Shown: positions 22,166 through 32,587 of the stretch, piece by piece | Layout of the letters: each line of letters begins with the position of its first letter | Position numbering within the stretch: position 1 is the first letter of the stretch | Assembly (NCBI GenBank): GCA_022592445.1 | Contig: JABYQR010000189.1 | Location: forward strand, 1-64,000 | Origin: Cytidiella melzeri | Lineage: Eukaryota > Basidiomycota > Agaricomycetes > Polyporales > Irpicaceae | Direction of reading: 5' to 3' | Length of the DNA stretch: 64,000 nucleotides | Program-made: the position numbers and the translations under genes | The notes under the pieces: model-generated | The model's database searches: none | The model's input: only the letters and a program-made list of their open reading frames with translations | What the model was told of the DNA's origin: nothing

Positions 22166-23647
22166 TCATGTTCGCAGGGAGTCACATGACGCTTCGGAAA
22201 AAATCCTTGCCCTTGGTTGGCTTTTTCCCTTTACCCTTGTCAGGGGATGGGTGAGGAGTCGAAGGTTCATCATCTTCCGGTGAAACCTCCTCAAATGAGC
22301 CGCCAACTCTAGGCGCGCGGTATTTACGTTTTTTGTTTTAGACGACGATGCCTTAGGGGCTTCGGCCTCGCTGCCCGTTCCTGAGTCCTCAGCATCTGCT
22401 GCTCGAATCTTCTTTGGCGCCAAAGACTTGCCATCCTTCTTCCCATCCTTCTTCTTTTTGTCGGGCTTCTTCTTAAGGCCGTTGAGGTTACATTCGTCCG
22501 TATTATGTCCTTTGGACTTGTGAATGTGACAGAATGTTTCCGACTTTTCAGTCGAATTTACCTCCTTGCCTTTGCCCTTGTGCCGCTTGTCGTTCTTCTT
22601 CTTCTTCTTGTCCGCAGCGTCCACCTCCATAGGTGTGGACGTATCCTTTTCCTTCGCAAAGATTTGGCCTTGCGCTTTCTCCGGATAGACCTTCTTGTGG
22701 ACGTCAAGCAAGAGGTCGAGGAATTGAGGCCATGTAGTAGGGATCTGATTTTCATCGTTCCCAATCATGACGAGCCTCATGTCCTTCTCGATGACGTGCT
22801 TGAGCTTGTGGATAAGCAAGTCGTCCTCGTATCCAGAAAGCCTGCCAAGCGTACGGAAGCGTTCCGCATACTTGACGAAGTTCTTGTGCGCCAGATCTGT
22901 GTTATTGAACAAGGCGTTAAGCTCCTTTCGAGCGCCCTCCTTGTCGTCCCTTTGTCCGTACTGTACCTTGAGCTCGTTTTCAAACTCTTCCCACGTTCCA
23001 ATTGTCTGACCCTTCGTCAGCTTCTTGATCCACGGCTCCATGTATTGAGCCGCCACGCCTGAGAGCCGGTTCATTGCGTCGGCAATACGTTGCCTGTCTG
23101 TAGCAACGTTCTCATGGACAAGCCACAGAGAGATCCTGTTCAACCACTTGTTGAACTTGACCTTGCCATCGGTGCCATTGAACTCCGGGGGTTCGCCAAT
23201 CTTAGGCTGGCGCGAGAATCCTCCTTGTCCTTGCGACAAGGGAAGCTGGTTGATTTGATTGACAACATTTGTGATTGTCGTCTTGACCATGTTGAGGTCA
23301 GTGTCCATCCGCTGGACTTGCGTGTTGGCAGCGGACTGCAAATATAGGTCTTGAGCGAGCTTATCGACGTATTCCTGGAGGTTATCCTCCAGCAATGACA
23401 ACTGATTGTTCCAAATGAGAACCATTTGATTCATCATGTTGTGAACAATGGTAGTGGTCGCTTCACCCTCAACTGTGCGAGTGAAGGCCCTTTGGGCCAT
23501 GTTGAGGTTATGGAAGATATGCTGCTCAAAATTCTCAACTGAAGGGTTGTAGACAATCGGCGTGATTTTGCCGAAGGGAACAGAGTGGGTGAGATTGGCA
23601 TTAGCAGCGGGGGCAGCGCTGGATCCGGCGTTGGATTGAGTGGCCAT
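22166..23647 (-). CDS. chromovirus Gag
   Basis: About 493 residues from ATG 23647 (MATQSNAGSS). A helical capsid-like region is centred on FNKWLNRISLWLVHENVATD and YMEPWIKKLTKGQ, the retrotransposon gag fold. A zinc-knuckle-like CHIHKSKGHNTDEC follows (C-x3-H-x4-H-x4-C, a variant of CCHC), with flanking Lys-rich tracts suited to RNA binding. The last 40 residues look frame-shifted: another frame continues with an acidic/Ser-rich tail. It assembles the particle for the element's RNA. Confidence 0.8.
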   Translation of the reverse strand: MATQSNAGSSAAPAANANLTHSVPFGKITPIVYNPSVENFEQHIFHNLNMAQRAFTRTVEGEATTTIVHNMMNQMVLIWNNQLSLLEDNLQEYVDKLAQDLYLQSAANTQVQRMDTDLNMVKTTITNVVNQINQLPLSQGQGGFSRQPKIGEPPEFNGTDGKVKFNKWLNRISLWLVHENVATDRQRIADAMNRLSGVAAQYMEPWIKKLTKGQTIGTWEEFENELKVQYGQRDDKEGARKELNALFNNTDLAHKNFVKYAERFRTLGRLSGYEDDLLIHKLKHVIEKDMRLVMIGNDENQIPTTWPQFLDLLLDVHKKVYPEKAQGQIFAKEKDTSTPMEVDAADKKKKKNDKRHKGKGKEVNSTEKSETFCHIHKSKGHNTDECNLNGLKKKPDKKKKDGKKDGKSLAPKKIRAADAEDSGTGSEAEAPKASSSKTKNVNTARLELAAHLRRFHRKMMNLRLLTHPLTRVKGKSQPRARIFSEASCDSLRT

Positions 23648-23818
23648 TGCTTCTAATTTCTTAGTTAGCAAAGGATAAGCGAAATACTATTTCTAGTGTA
23701 AGAAGAAGAGAAAACACCACTTTTCACACATTGAACTCTTGTCAGAGTTGTTTTCACACATTAAATCCTTTTCAGGAAGTTGTCACCGATTAAAATGAGG
23801 CTTGTCAGCCCATACATT

Positions 23819-24597
23819 TTATTCCATTTCCGCATATACAAAGGCGTTCATGTCGAACAGCCCTTCTAGTAACTCTAGGATATAACCCCATCTTCGATGT
23901 ATGTCTACAAAACTAATCCTGCCTAAACTCTTTGAGTCCTTTTTTAACATCCTCCATTCCCTATTCGACATCTTGTCTGTGTGATTCTCCTTGAACCACT
24001 GCTCAATCATGAATACACGGCTGATCAGCAGCTGGGCTTTTTCCCGACGAGTGTTGAGCTGGTGGTTAGATGATTGCCCACCACTCGAGAAGGAGGCATC
24101 CAGCTTTTTGAGCACAGGCTCAAGCCTTTGACAGGCTGCTGTGACCATCGGTTCAAACTCCTGTTGACGAAGCATAAGCTTTGTCTTACGGAAGTGTAGA
24201 GAGGCGGGAAGCAGATTGGGAGTGGGAATGTAAGCGTGTTGGTTGCGCTCCTCGATACGCTGGAGAAGAGAAATCTTTTCAGCTTCCTTCTTCTCTTGCT
24301 TCTTGATACGATCGAGAACGCTGAGTTGAGACATGAGGTGAGAGACCTGGCTCATGCGAGCCTGGTTCTCTTCATGCTCGATGGTGGTACGAGCCTGCTC
24401 CTCGAGGTCGATCCTCTTGATGAGGGGCTTGTTGTCAGGATACTTGAGCCGGCGAGGCTTGCCAGCATCCTTGAACTTGTCGAGTGTCTCTTTGAGACAG
24501 TGAGACGTTCTTGAAGTCCAGTGACTTCGTTGCGGACAGGGATAGAGTAAGGGGTCTTGCCACCAGACCTAGCAGCGATAAAGCGGGAAAGCGGCAT
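23819..24597 (-). CDS. Extra reading frame upstream of gag, coiled-coil-like, frameshifted
   Basis: Not recognised. From ATG 24597 (MPLSRFIAARSGGKT) one frame runs to about 24500. A one-base shift then leads into a frame that continues to 23819 through KETLDKFKDAGKP and LSVLDRIKKQEKKEAEKISL. The middle is rich in charged heptad-like sequence and probably coiled coil. It lies between the 5' LTR and gag on the same strand, so it is either a third gene of this chromovirus lineage or captured host sequence. The shift may be a mutation of this copy. Confidence 0.5.
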
Positions 24598-25162
24598 GGT
24601 GACTGTGTGACAATGTGTGATGAGCTTGACAGCTCAGTGGCGTGCGAAACAAAATCTCCATAAAGGAGAGGTCCTGTGTGTGCGTGGGGTAGTGCCGGCG
24701 TCGGCCTGGACTCTCTCTCCAGGTCCGGTGGTGAAAGGATCTCCGTCATGGTTCCACCCATGCGGCAAATGGTTGGTGGATCAGTATTTCACTGACCCTA
24801 AGTCCGGCCAGAACAAGTTACCCATCTTCGTGCCTAGGCACTCATGAGTTTCTAGTCCTGTTGTCTAGCTCTTATAACGAGCTGTCTGACACCAGACTCT
24901 ACTATCGCCTGTGGGGCGGCACACTTTCATCATGTTGGCATAATGCCAACACCTGCTCTGATCAGCTCTAGGAGCGTCGGGCGAGAGGGTGATTCAAGTT
25001 GTGCGCATCAAGGCAATGCCTAGACACGACTGCCACTTAGAGCCTATGGTCCGGCTACCTCTATTTCTAGAGGATTTGTGGAGGGGCCCACACACAGGCA
25101 CAAGACCTAGAAGAGAGGGGAAAGAAACCTCCAGCACGTCCAGAGACGTGAGGGAGTAGGGG

Positions 25163-25174
25163 CAGTCTTATCCA
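25163..25174 (-). other. Self-priming primer-binding site
   Basis: Two bases inside the 5' LTR the coding strand reads TGGATAAGACTG. It is the exact complement of CAGTCTTATCCA inside the LTR (25302-25313; also 15927-15938), about 34 nt after the TATA box where the transcript should begin. This matches the Tf1/sushi mechanism, where the 5' end of the element RNA folds back as primer. No tRNA-like primer site is seen. Confidence 0.7.
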
Positions 25175-25176
25175 AA

Positions 25177-25872
25177 TGTAACAGTAAGGTTACTACTCAC
25201 CAGATAAGTAGTTGAACTTGAGGGGGAGATGGTGAGATAGAGAGTAAGAGTGGTGGTGAGCGAAGTACTGGTGGGTACTGAGTAGTCCTGATTCAACAGA
25301 GTGGATAAGACTGAGGGGATATGCCCTCAGGAGTGCCTCTATATATACATGAAGGGGAGGACACCAGGTACTACACTAAGACCCCTAATACCTACATGAG
25401 TAAGCGAAGTAATCTACCTTACTAAGCATGCCCTATGCCCTAGTGGTGCCACTTCAATAATCAACCAATAGCAATTGTCCCCATGACCTGACCCCATGAC
25501 CCAGTCCCAAGGCTAGACTTGTTCTAGCTTGTTCTAAGACAAGGCTAGACTTTTCCAGAAGGTTCTAAGAACTATGACATCATAGTTCCAGCATGTTCCA
25601 CAAGGTTCCAGAGAGTTCTATCATGTGATACACAGATAAGGAAAGGAGCGCATCAGCACATCAGAGACAGGAGGCGCATCAGCGCATCAATTGATAGGCA
25701 CTGAGAATATGCGCCAGAATAAGCGCCTGATAAGCGCCAGATAAGCGCAGGATAAGCGCCTAAATAGACGCAGGATAAGCGCTGGATAAGCACTTGACAA
25801 GTGCTTAAATATTCCCAATAATACCGTTGCCTGGTAAGGCAAGTCTTGTAGAAACATTGAAAATCTGTGACA
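25177..25872 (-). repeat. 5' LTR of chromovirus
   Basis: 696 bp. The extra length over the 3' LTR comes from added copies of an AAGCGC(C/A)(T/G)GATAAGCGC-like unit at about 25720-25800. The TATA box is near 25340 on the minus strand, about 34 nt before the presumed transcript start at 25313. Confidence 0.9.
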
Positions 25873-27973
25873 AAAACAAGCTGACAGCATCGACATCTGC
25901 TTGTCTATCTCTGGTGCATGTCCTTCAATATACTGGTTATAGAAGCCAAGGAAGCATGTCGCAGACGGAACATAACCAGCAAAGCTGTTCCAGTCATCCC
26001 ACGCACTGAACCTCTCGGGCCGTACACTGAAGGAAAGAATGGGAGAGTTCAAGCGAAGCTTCACAGCCTCAAGATACTGGAGAGCAAGCTGCTCATTACG
26101 ACGAATGTGAAAGGTACAAATGGTGTTGGTGAATGGAGAGGCGCCAATCCCGTGCTGAAACATGTGGCGTAGTAAAGCGACAACTCTATCTGTCAAAGCA
26201 CACCTCTGGGTGCAGTGAAAGGTGAACTGGGAAAACAGCAGCGGGGGGAGAGCCTCCAGAATAGAGTGTGACCAGCTGAGATATGTCTTCTTACAGCTGT
26301 CATGGGTGCACCGGTAGCAATAGCCAACAACATATACATTTTCCTCAATGTCAACAGCACGGCGAGGTGCTTGGGGCCATCTGAGACACTGTAGAAGGAC
26401 AGGGCTCCCATTGTCTCGAGAACGTCCAGCTTTCTTACACTGAGGGCAGGGGATCCGTCCGAAGAGATGAGGTAGCCAGATAAAGAAGCGGACTCCATAG
26501 AATAGTGATGGCGAGAGCTGCGCGACATGACGTGTAGAGAAAATTGGTGCAGGGGGTGCAAGCTCGAATGTACCTGAGTCGTAGCACGTAGGCAAGCACA
26601 ACAGATTAGACCTGCACTGCTGCGAGAGTGCATCACATAGGCTGTTGTAACGCGAGGCTAGCCAGGTGGGAATCGAAGAGCGCGGCTGGCTCTGCCATGT
26701 CGTATGACTTTTTGCTTGAGTTGTAAGCGGTGCACTTGCTGTCTGAGAACCTTCCTGATGGTTATCAGAACAGTCCTCGTCGTCGTCGAGGTCATCCATG
26801 CAGATGTCATCTTCTGAGGTAGCGTCTGGGCTCATGCCCTCCAATATGTCGTCCAGTGACTCTTCGCTTGTCTCGTCCAACGTGAACGAGTCGACACCGT
26901 TTAGAACCAGTGCTGCAAGGGTATCTGCCATGTCAGCAGCTACAAGTGGCGGTGCTAGCTCACACTCAACCGCTTCAGGCACAAAGGGATAAGTGCCAAT
27001 GTTGGCCGGCTCCGAGTCCAAATTGTCTGGGAGCAGCACGGGACGGTGCTCAGCTCTCTGGTAGGTGTTTGAGTCTTGCTGGTCACTGCAGAGCTGAGAT
27101 GCTGTACCGAAGGCTTGCCTGCTGTTGTCAGGTAGCTGTATCAGGTCTATTGCAGGTGTTGGTTGTGCACTGGAAGGAGGCGAGGGAGCAAGAGAGGTGC
27201 GAGCACCCAAAAATGGGCTTGCTGGGCGTGTGGATGGTGCCGGACTCGGAGAGGTGTTGACAGCGTCGTCTAATGGATAAGAACATTGAGGCCATGAGTA
27301 GGTCATATTTCACGGCAAGACACGTACTGTTATCGCTATCATTGTTTGTAAGATCGGTGCAAAACACGTTGCGCCAAAGTACTATTGCAGCACTTTCCGC
27401 GGCTGACTCTTCTACGACAATACACGCTGGTATGTCAGATGCAGAGCTCTCCCATGCAATGCGAGCTTTTACGCACCTGGCCCCGTGCTTCTCATGCTAC
27501 GGACTTCCTTTTCGGCTCTTCCTGCGTGTGCCAGTTGAGTCTGGGCCGAAGGGGCTGGGTGAGATGTTTTCGGCTTCTTTGCTGTACAACATGGTGATGG
27601 GCTGAGTTCAAAGAGTCTTCGAATTTGAGCATGAACTCACCTGCTGGCTCACTGGCAGAGTCCTTTGCTGCCTTTGGTGCGGTGGCAGCGCTCAAGTTCT
27701 TTTGTGGTCGCCCGACCTTGGCCCCTGGTGGGTTCTTGGTTCCAGGAGGACGGCCGTGTCGTTTGGGGGGTCCGGACTGAGTTTTCTTCGTAGCCATGAT
27801 GAATGTCTCGCGCGAGAGTGAACAATCACAGCTGCTATAACGAGAAGATGAGTGACAGGTTCGGAGAGATCCAGCAGAAGTCGGACGGAGAAAAGTCGCG
27901 CGTCTCAGATATAACCATATGAAGTAAATCATCGATATAGCCATATAGAGTAATAAAAGTTACATCGGACTAG

Positions 27974-28004
27974 CCCACACGTATATAATAACCGCCGCCT
28001 TCAG
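27974..28004 (-). repeat. Right terminal inverted repeat and target duplication
   Basis: The inverted repeat reads GGCGGTTATTATATACGTGT on the minus strand from 27996 inward, followed outside by GCCTTCAG at 27997-28004. It lies about 200 bp upstream of the start codon of the transposon gene, so it may also carry its promoter. Confidence 0.75.
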
Positions 28005-28137
28005 AGTACATGAAAATCAATCATTCTGTTTCATAGTTATAAACTACACCAAGAAACACGAGGTTCAAGTAATAAAAAAGCTTGACTGTGTTACATCTTC
28101 GTGACTACCCAATGCGGCAAGCGCCCCTCGGACCGGC
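28005..28137 (+). repeat. Right half of the host repeat
   Basis: The sequence (AGTACATGAAAATCAATC... to ...CGCCCCTCGGACC) is about 90% identical by eye to the reverse complement of 60106-60236. With 6414-6457 it makes up the site into which the transposon inserted. Confidence 0.75.
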
Positions 28138-28629
28138 CTATTGCAAACTGGGCAGGACTGTCTAAGTGGGATGTTACTCTGGTCACTCGACGTGTTATGA
28201 CTGCAGTTCCTCGGCCGGATTTTATGCAGGCGGCTGTGCGATACTCACAAGTTCATCTGCTCTTCAAGTATCTGGAACACACCATGGACAAGTTTCGGGA
28301 GACATGACCAAACCTGTACCAGGCTGAGGACCCAAGGATGCTGCAGCCACTAGATCATGACCGTTCCTGTGACAGTGAAGGAGATTGTAGCAGCTATCCT
28401 TCCCCCCGCTGAGCAGATACTTCACATTCCGTGTGTAGCTTCGGGCACGGTCGAAGTCTCAAAGAGGTTGCAGAAGGTTGAGGAAAGGCTTGGTCAGAAA
28501 ATATTGCGACTGCGACTCTCCGATAAATAAGCAGAGGCGCCCAAAGAACGCCTGAGCAGACGACCTTGATCCTCACCTCTCTTTCACCTTCACCACCTCT
28601 TTCCTTCCTCACACGACATTTTACGAGCT
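28138..28629 (+). promoter_or_regulatory. UBA1 upstream region
   Basis: No gene is supported here. The stretch before the UBA1 start is pyrimidine-rich (CTCACCTCTCTTTCACC near 28573), as in many basidiomycete promoters. A small open frame at 28101-28307 overlaps the repeat and has no recognised similarity. Confidence 0.35.
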
Positions 28630-31600
28630 ATGTCTTCGGCGAAATTACTAGATTCTATGGATGTTGACGAGGCGGCCATCGATGAGGGTCTTTACTCTCG
28701 TCAACTGTGAGTATCATCCGTGCCTTGTGCTGGAATAAATGCTGAGCTATCTCGCTACAGATATGTCTTGGGACATGAAGGTGTGTAGAACGTCACATAC
28801 GAACCGCATCGATTTGAATACATATGGACTCCAGCAATGAAGCGTATGGCCACCTCCAATGTTTTGGTTGTAGGATTGAGAGGCTTGGGCGTCGAAATCG
28901 GTTAGTGCTGCTCAAGAGACGCGTTTCTCGACGAAGCTAATTGTTTATGTAGCCAAAAACATCATTTTGGCTGGTGTCAAGTCTGTAACCGTCTATGATC
29001 CGGAACCAGTAACAGTGCAAGACCTGAGCTCGCAGGTCAGCAGAGTAGTTCTCCATTACTGGTCCGTTATGTCCATCCTGATAATGTTTTAGTTCTTCTT
29101 ACGTGCGGCAGATATTGGAAAGTCTCGCGCAGAGGTCGCTGCTCCTCGCTTAGCGGAACTCAATGCGTATGTACCCGTGCGCAACCTTGGTGGCCAGAAG
29201 GGACAACAAATCACGATAGACTTGATCAAAGGTTTTCAGGTACCGAAAGCACTGCACGTAGTGACACATTCGCTAATCCTGGTTTAGGCTATAGTCCTGA
29301 CCGATACAACACTAGACAAACAGCTCGAAATCAACGATTGGACGCACGAGAACGGAGTGCACTTCATATCTGCGAGTACACATGGTCTTTTCGGGTGAGT
29401 ATTAACCACACTATCAGGATATTTGCTGTGTCTCACATTCGCTGTATGTCGAAGGTCTGTTTTCAATGACTTTGGTCCCAAGTTTACCTGTGTCGATCCG
29501 ACAGGAGAACAGCCACTATCGGGCATGATTGTATCAATTGACAAGGTCACTCCTCACTTCAGTTGTTGACGGACGGAACAGCTGAATGTACTTTGACAGG
29601 AGAAAGAGGCCGTCGTTACCTGTCTAGATGAGGCTCGTCATGGCCTCGAAGACGGAGATTTTGTCACGTTCGCCGAGGTACAAGGCATGACCGCGTTGAA
29701 TGGCTGCGAGCCACGCAAGATCTCTGTCAAAGGCCCCTACACATTCTCTATTGGCGACACCACTGGCCTCAGCGAGTATGAATCCGGCGGTATCTTCACG
29801 CAAGTCAAGATGCCCAAGGTCCTTCAATTCGTACGTTCATAACTTGTATTAGTGATAAGTTACTCACGCATTGTGATTTGCTGACAGAAATCCCTTCGCG
29901 AATCCTTGCAATCACCAGAGTTCTTCATCACCGACTTCGCCAAATTCGATCGTCCGTCTACCTTGCATGCAGGTTTCCAAGCACTTTCTCAGTTCTATAC
30001 TGAGGAACGACGACTTCCTCGTCCGCGCAACTCTGCGGATGCCAGCAAGCTTGTCGCGTTAGCTAAGAATCTCGACGCTGATGCTGACGAGAAAGTGCTG
30101 TCTGAGCTATCCTATCAGGCGTCTGGAGATCTCGCGCCAGTAAACGCCGTCATTGGTGGCTTCGTCGCGCAAGAAGTCCTCAAAGCGTGTTCAGCTAAAT
30201 TCCACCCCATGCTCCAACATATGTACTTTGATTCGTTGGAGTCACTACCTGACGAGCTTCCGACCGAAGCTGACTGCCAAACTACCGGAACACGCTATGA
30301 TCCCCAAATTGCAGTGTTTGGCAAAAGGTTCCAGGAAAAGATTGCCAATCACCGCCAATTCCTGGTCGGCGCGGGTGCCATCGGCTGTGAGATGCTCAAG
30401 AATTGGAGCATGCTCGGTCTTGCAACTGGACCTAAGGGTGCTATCTATGTCACTGACCTCGACACCATTGAGAAGAGCAACTTGAACCGACAATTCCTCT
30501 TCAGGCCCAAAGACTTGGGAAAGTTCAAGGCCGAGGTTGCTGCAGCCGCCGTGTCAGAAATGAATCCCGACTTGAAGGGAAAGATCACGAGTAGGCAGGA
30601 GCCCGTTGGCCCTGATACTGAGAGTACGTTCTGTTTTGTGATCTATTTCCCTCAATTCTAATACTTCCTCAAGATGTCTATTCTCATGACTTCTTCGCCA
30701 ACATTGACGGTGTCACAAACGCGCTCGATAACGTCAAAGCTCGTCTGTACATGGATCAGCGTTGCGTCTTCTTCCTCAAGCCATTGCTCGAGTCCGGCAC
30801 GCTTGGGACAAAGGGCAACACTCAAGTTATCATCCCTCACTTGACCGAGTCGTACGCATCCTCACAAGACCCTCCGGAGAAGGAAACTCCCTCTTGCACC
30901 GTCAAAAATTTCCCGAATGCCATCGCGCATACAATCGAGGTGATTCTACTCGTCTGATGCGTCTATTGTTTGGCCATGTTAACCGTGTTGTTCCAGTGGT
31001 CGAGGCAAGAATTTGATAATCTTTTCATCAAGCCTGCCCAATCCGTCAACTCTTACTTGTCTGAGCCGAACTTCCTAGAGAACAACCTCAAGTACTCGGG
31101 CCAATCGAAAGAGCAGATTGAACAAATTGTCTCCTATCTTGTCACCAACAAGCCTCTGACCTTTGAAGAGTGCATTATTTGGGCTCGCTTGCAGTTCGAA
31201 GAAAAGTTCAACAACAGCATCCGACAGCTCTTGTTCAGCTTGCCGAAGGATGCCCTCACAAGCACCGGTCAACCATTCTGGAGCGGTCCCAAACGCGCTC
31301 CCGACGCATTGACTTTTGACTCGAGCAATGTACGTACTTGTGCGCGTAGTGATAATCATACCTCTCAAGCAACTTTGCTGCCAGCCGACCCACTTGCAGT
31401 ACATTATTGCAGCTGCGAATCTGCACGCCTTCAACTACGGTCTGCGTGGCGAGGCTGACCCTGCTGTTTACAAGAAGGTCGCTGAAAGCGTGGTGGTTCC
31501 TGAATTCACCCCCAAGAGCGGCGTCCAGGTTCAGATTAATGACAATGAGCCTTTGCAGAACGATCCGAATGCTGGTGCGTAGACATTCAGAATATGGTGA

Positions 31601-32476
31601 CTTGTTCGTTGATATCTTCTGTAGCTTCTGGAGATGAAGCGAACTTGATCCAACAACTACCTTCGCCCTCCTCACTTGTCGGCTATCGTCTCAATCCTGT
31701 CGAGTTTGAAAAGGATGACGATACTAACCACCACATTGACTTCATTACTGCCGCATCGAACCTCCGTGCTGCAAACTACAACATTAACCCAGCTGACCGT
31801 CACACGACGAAACAGATCGCTGGCAAGATCATCCCCGCGATCGCCACAACAACGTCGCTGATTGTTGGTCTCGTGTGTCTTGAGCTCTACAAGGTACGTC
31901 CGGCCGTTTAGAATAGGTCAGCTCCATCAAATCGTTCCCCAGGTGATCGACGGCAAGAGGAACCTCGAGGCCTACAAGAATGGCTTCGTTAACCTCGCGT
32001 TACCGTTCTTTGGATTCTCTGAGCCCATCGCTGCGCAGAAAAGCAAGTATGGTACCACTGAATGGACGCTATGGGATCGCTTCGATTTTCCTGGCGATCC
32101 CACGCTCAAGGAGATCATCGACTGGTTCAAGAAGGAGCATCAACTTGAGATCAGCATGGTCAGCCAGGGTGTGAGCATGCTTTGGAGTTCGTTCGTTGGC
32201 AAAAAGAAGGTTTGTCAGGTGGCTGGTTGTTGCAAGATGGGATAAGAGGGCTAACATGCTAGCTGTAGAGCGAAGAACGGCTGCCTATGAAGTTTAGCAA
32301 GCTCGTCGAGACTGTTAGCAAGAAGCCCATCCCTCCTCACGTGAAGCATCTCATTGTCGAGGTCATGGCTAACGATGCAGACTATGAAGACGTAGAGGTT
32401 TGTGCTCATTCTCTGAGATCTGGCACTGTTGCTGATTCTTCTTCCACAGGTGCCGTTCATTGTCGTACGGATTTAG
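28630..32476 (+). CDS. UBA1: Ubiquitin-activating enzyme E1
   Basis: It activates ubiquitin with ATP and passes it as a thioester to E2 enzymes, the first step of ubiquitylation. Sixteen exons can be placed from ATG 28630 to TAG 32474-32476. They add to 3,024 nt (1,007 residues), divisible by three, close to the usual E1 length of 1,010-1,060. The inactive adenylation half begins LYSRQLYVLGHEAMKRM. The active half has the nucleotide-binding loop [13 protein letters not shown] (about 30370) and [19 protein letters not shown]. The catalytic cysteine is in [11 protein letters not shown] (about 30898). The C-terminal ubiquitin-fold domain ends PFIVVRI. Exon 2 is only 20 nt (28761-28780). No disabling change was seen. 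It converges with the LPMO gene 111 bp away. Confidence 0.96.
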
Positions 32477-32587
32477 AATGGCGAATGCGCAAGAAAACAA
32501 CATGTACAAAGTTTCAGAACCCTGTAGCTAATACCTATTGCAACGCCTCCCAATATCAAATGTACGCTTTGTGAACCTTTGACCAGT

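Larger units (their letters stand above)
15802..25872 (-). mobile_element. Ty3/gypsy chromovirus, minus strand, interrupted in pol
   Basis: LTRs at 25177-25872 (5', 696 bp) and 15802-16441 (3', 640 bp) have TGTCACAG/CTGTTACA ends on the coding strand and are flanked by AAAAC duplications (15797-15801 and 25873-25877). Inside, on the minus strand, are an extra reading frame, gag, and a pol ending in a chromodomain. The LTRs differ at several single bases and by a repeat expansion, so this insertion is older than the neighbouring copia. It broke an exon of the DUF6729 gene right before the first conserved Asp of the transposase-like core. It carries its own insertion at 20120-21972. Confidence 0.92.
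6813..27797 (-). pseudogene. AT-hook / DUF6729 / transposase-like / 3'-5' exonuclease gene, interrupted
   Basis: The proposed start is the ATG at 27797. The N-terminus has two AT-hook-like stretches (KRHGRPPGTKN, KVGRPQKN). A zinc-ribbon DUF6729 region follows (CPQCKKAG near 26440, then a second Cys pair; 25.9-27.3 kb). A core has conserved Asp in AIDHSHK (split by the gypsy element) and in VFTDNPRADK (about 10300). Next is a DEDDy exonuclease: DMEW (about 10070), VKGDLTRL (about 9850) and YAALDIYAVW (about 9590). The C-terminus ends with CKHCHRGDCAGAFRSWPC (about 6890) and a stop at 6813. Several short introns are readable. Besides the three insertions, an in-frame TGA at 9688-9690 and a nearby one-base shift disable the exonuclease, so this copy is dead. 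The family is widespread in mushrooms; the function is inferred to be transposition. Confidence 0.7.
6458..27996 (-). mobile_element. DNA transposon with TIRs and 8-bp target duplication (nested insertions)
   Basis: The ends are inverted repeats: GGCAGTTGTTATATACATGT inward from 6458 and GGCGGTTATTATATACGTGT inward from 27996 on the other strand, three mismatches in 20. They are flanked by direct copies of GCCTTCAG at 6450-6457 and 27997-28004. A related repeat at 60.1-60.3 kb has a single CTGAAGGC (same word, other strand) at 60237-60244 and no insertion: a paralogous empty site. Subtracting the copia element, the gypsy element, the fold-back element and their duplications leaves about 5.8 kb. 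One gene is recognised inside, a DUF6729/transposase-like/exonuclease protein. An 8-bp duplication is typical of hAT and of Kyakuja-Dileera-Zisupton elements; I do not assign a superfamily. Confidence 0.75.

Noticed and set aside
28101..28307. 68-codon frame upstream of UBA1
   Set aside because: It overlaps the host repeat, has no recognised domain and a weak context.
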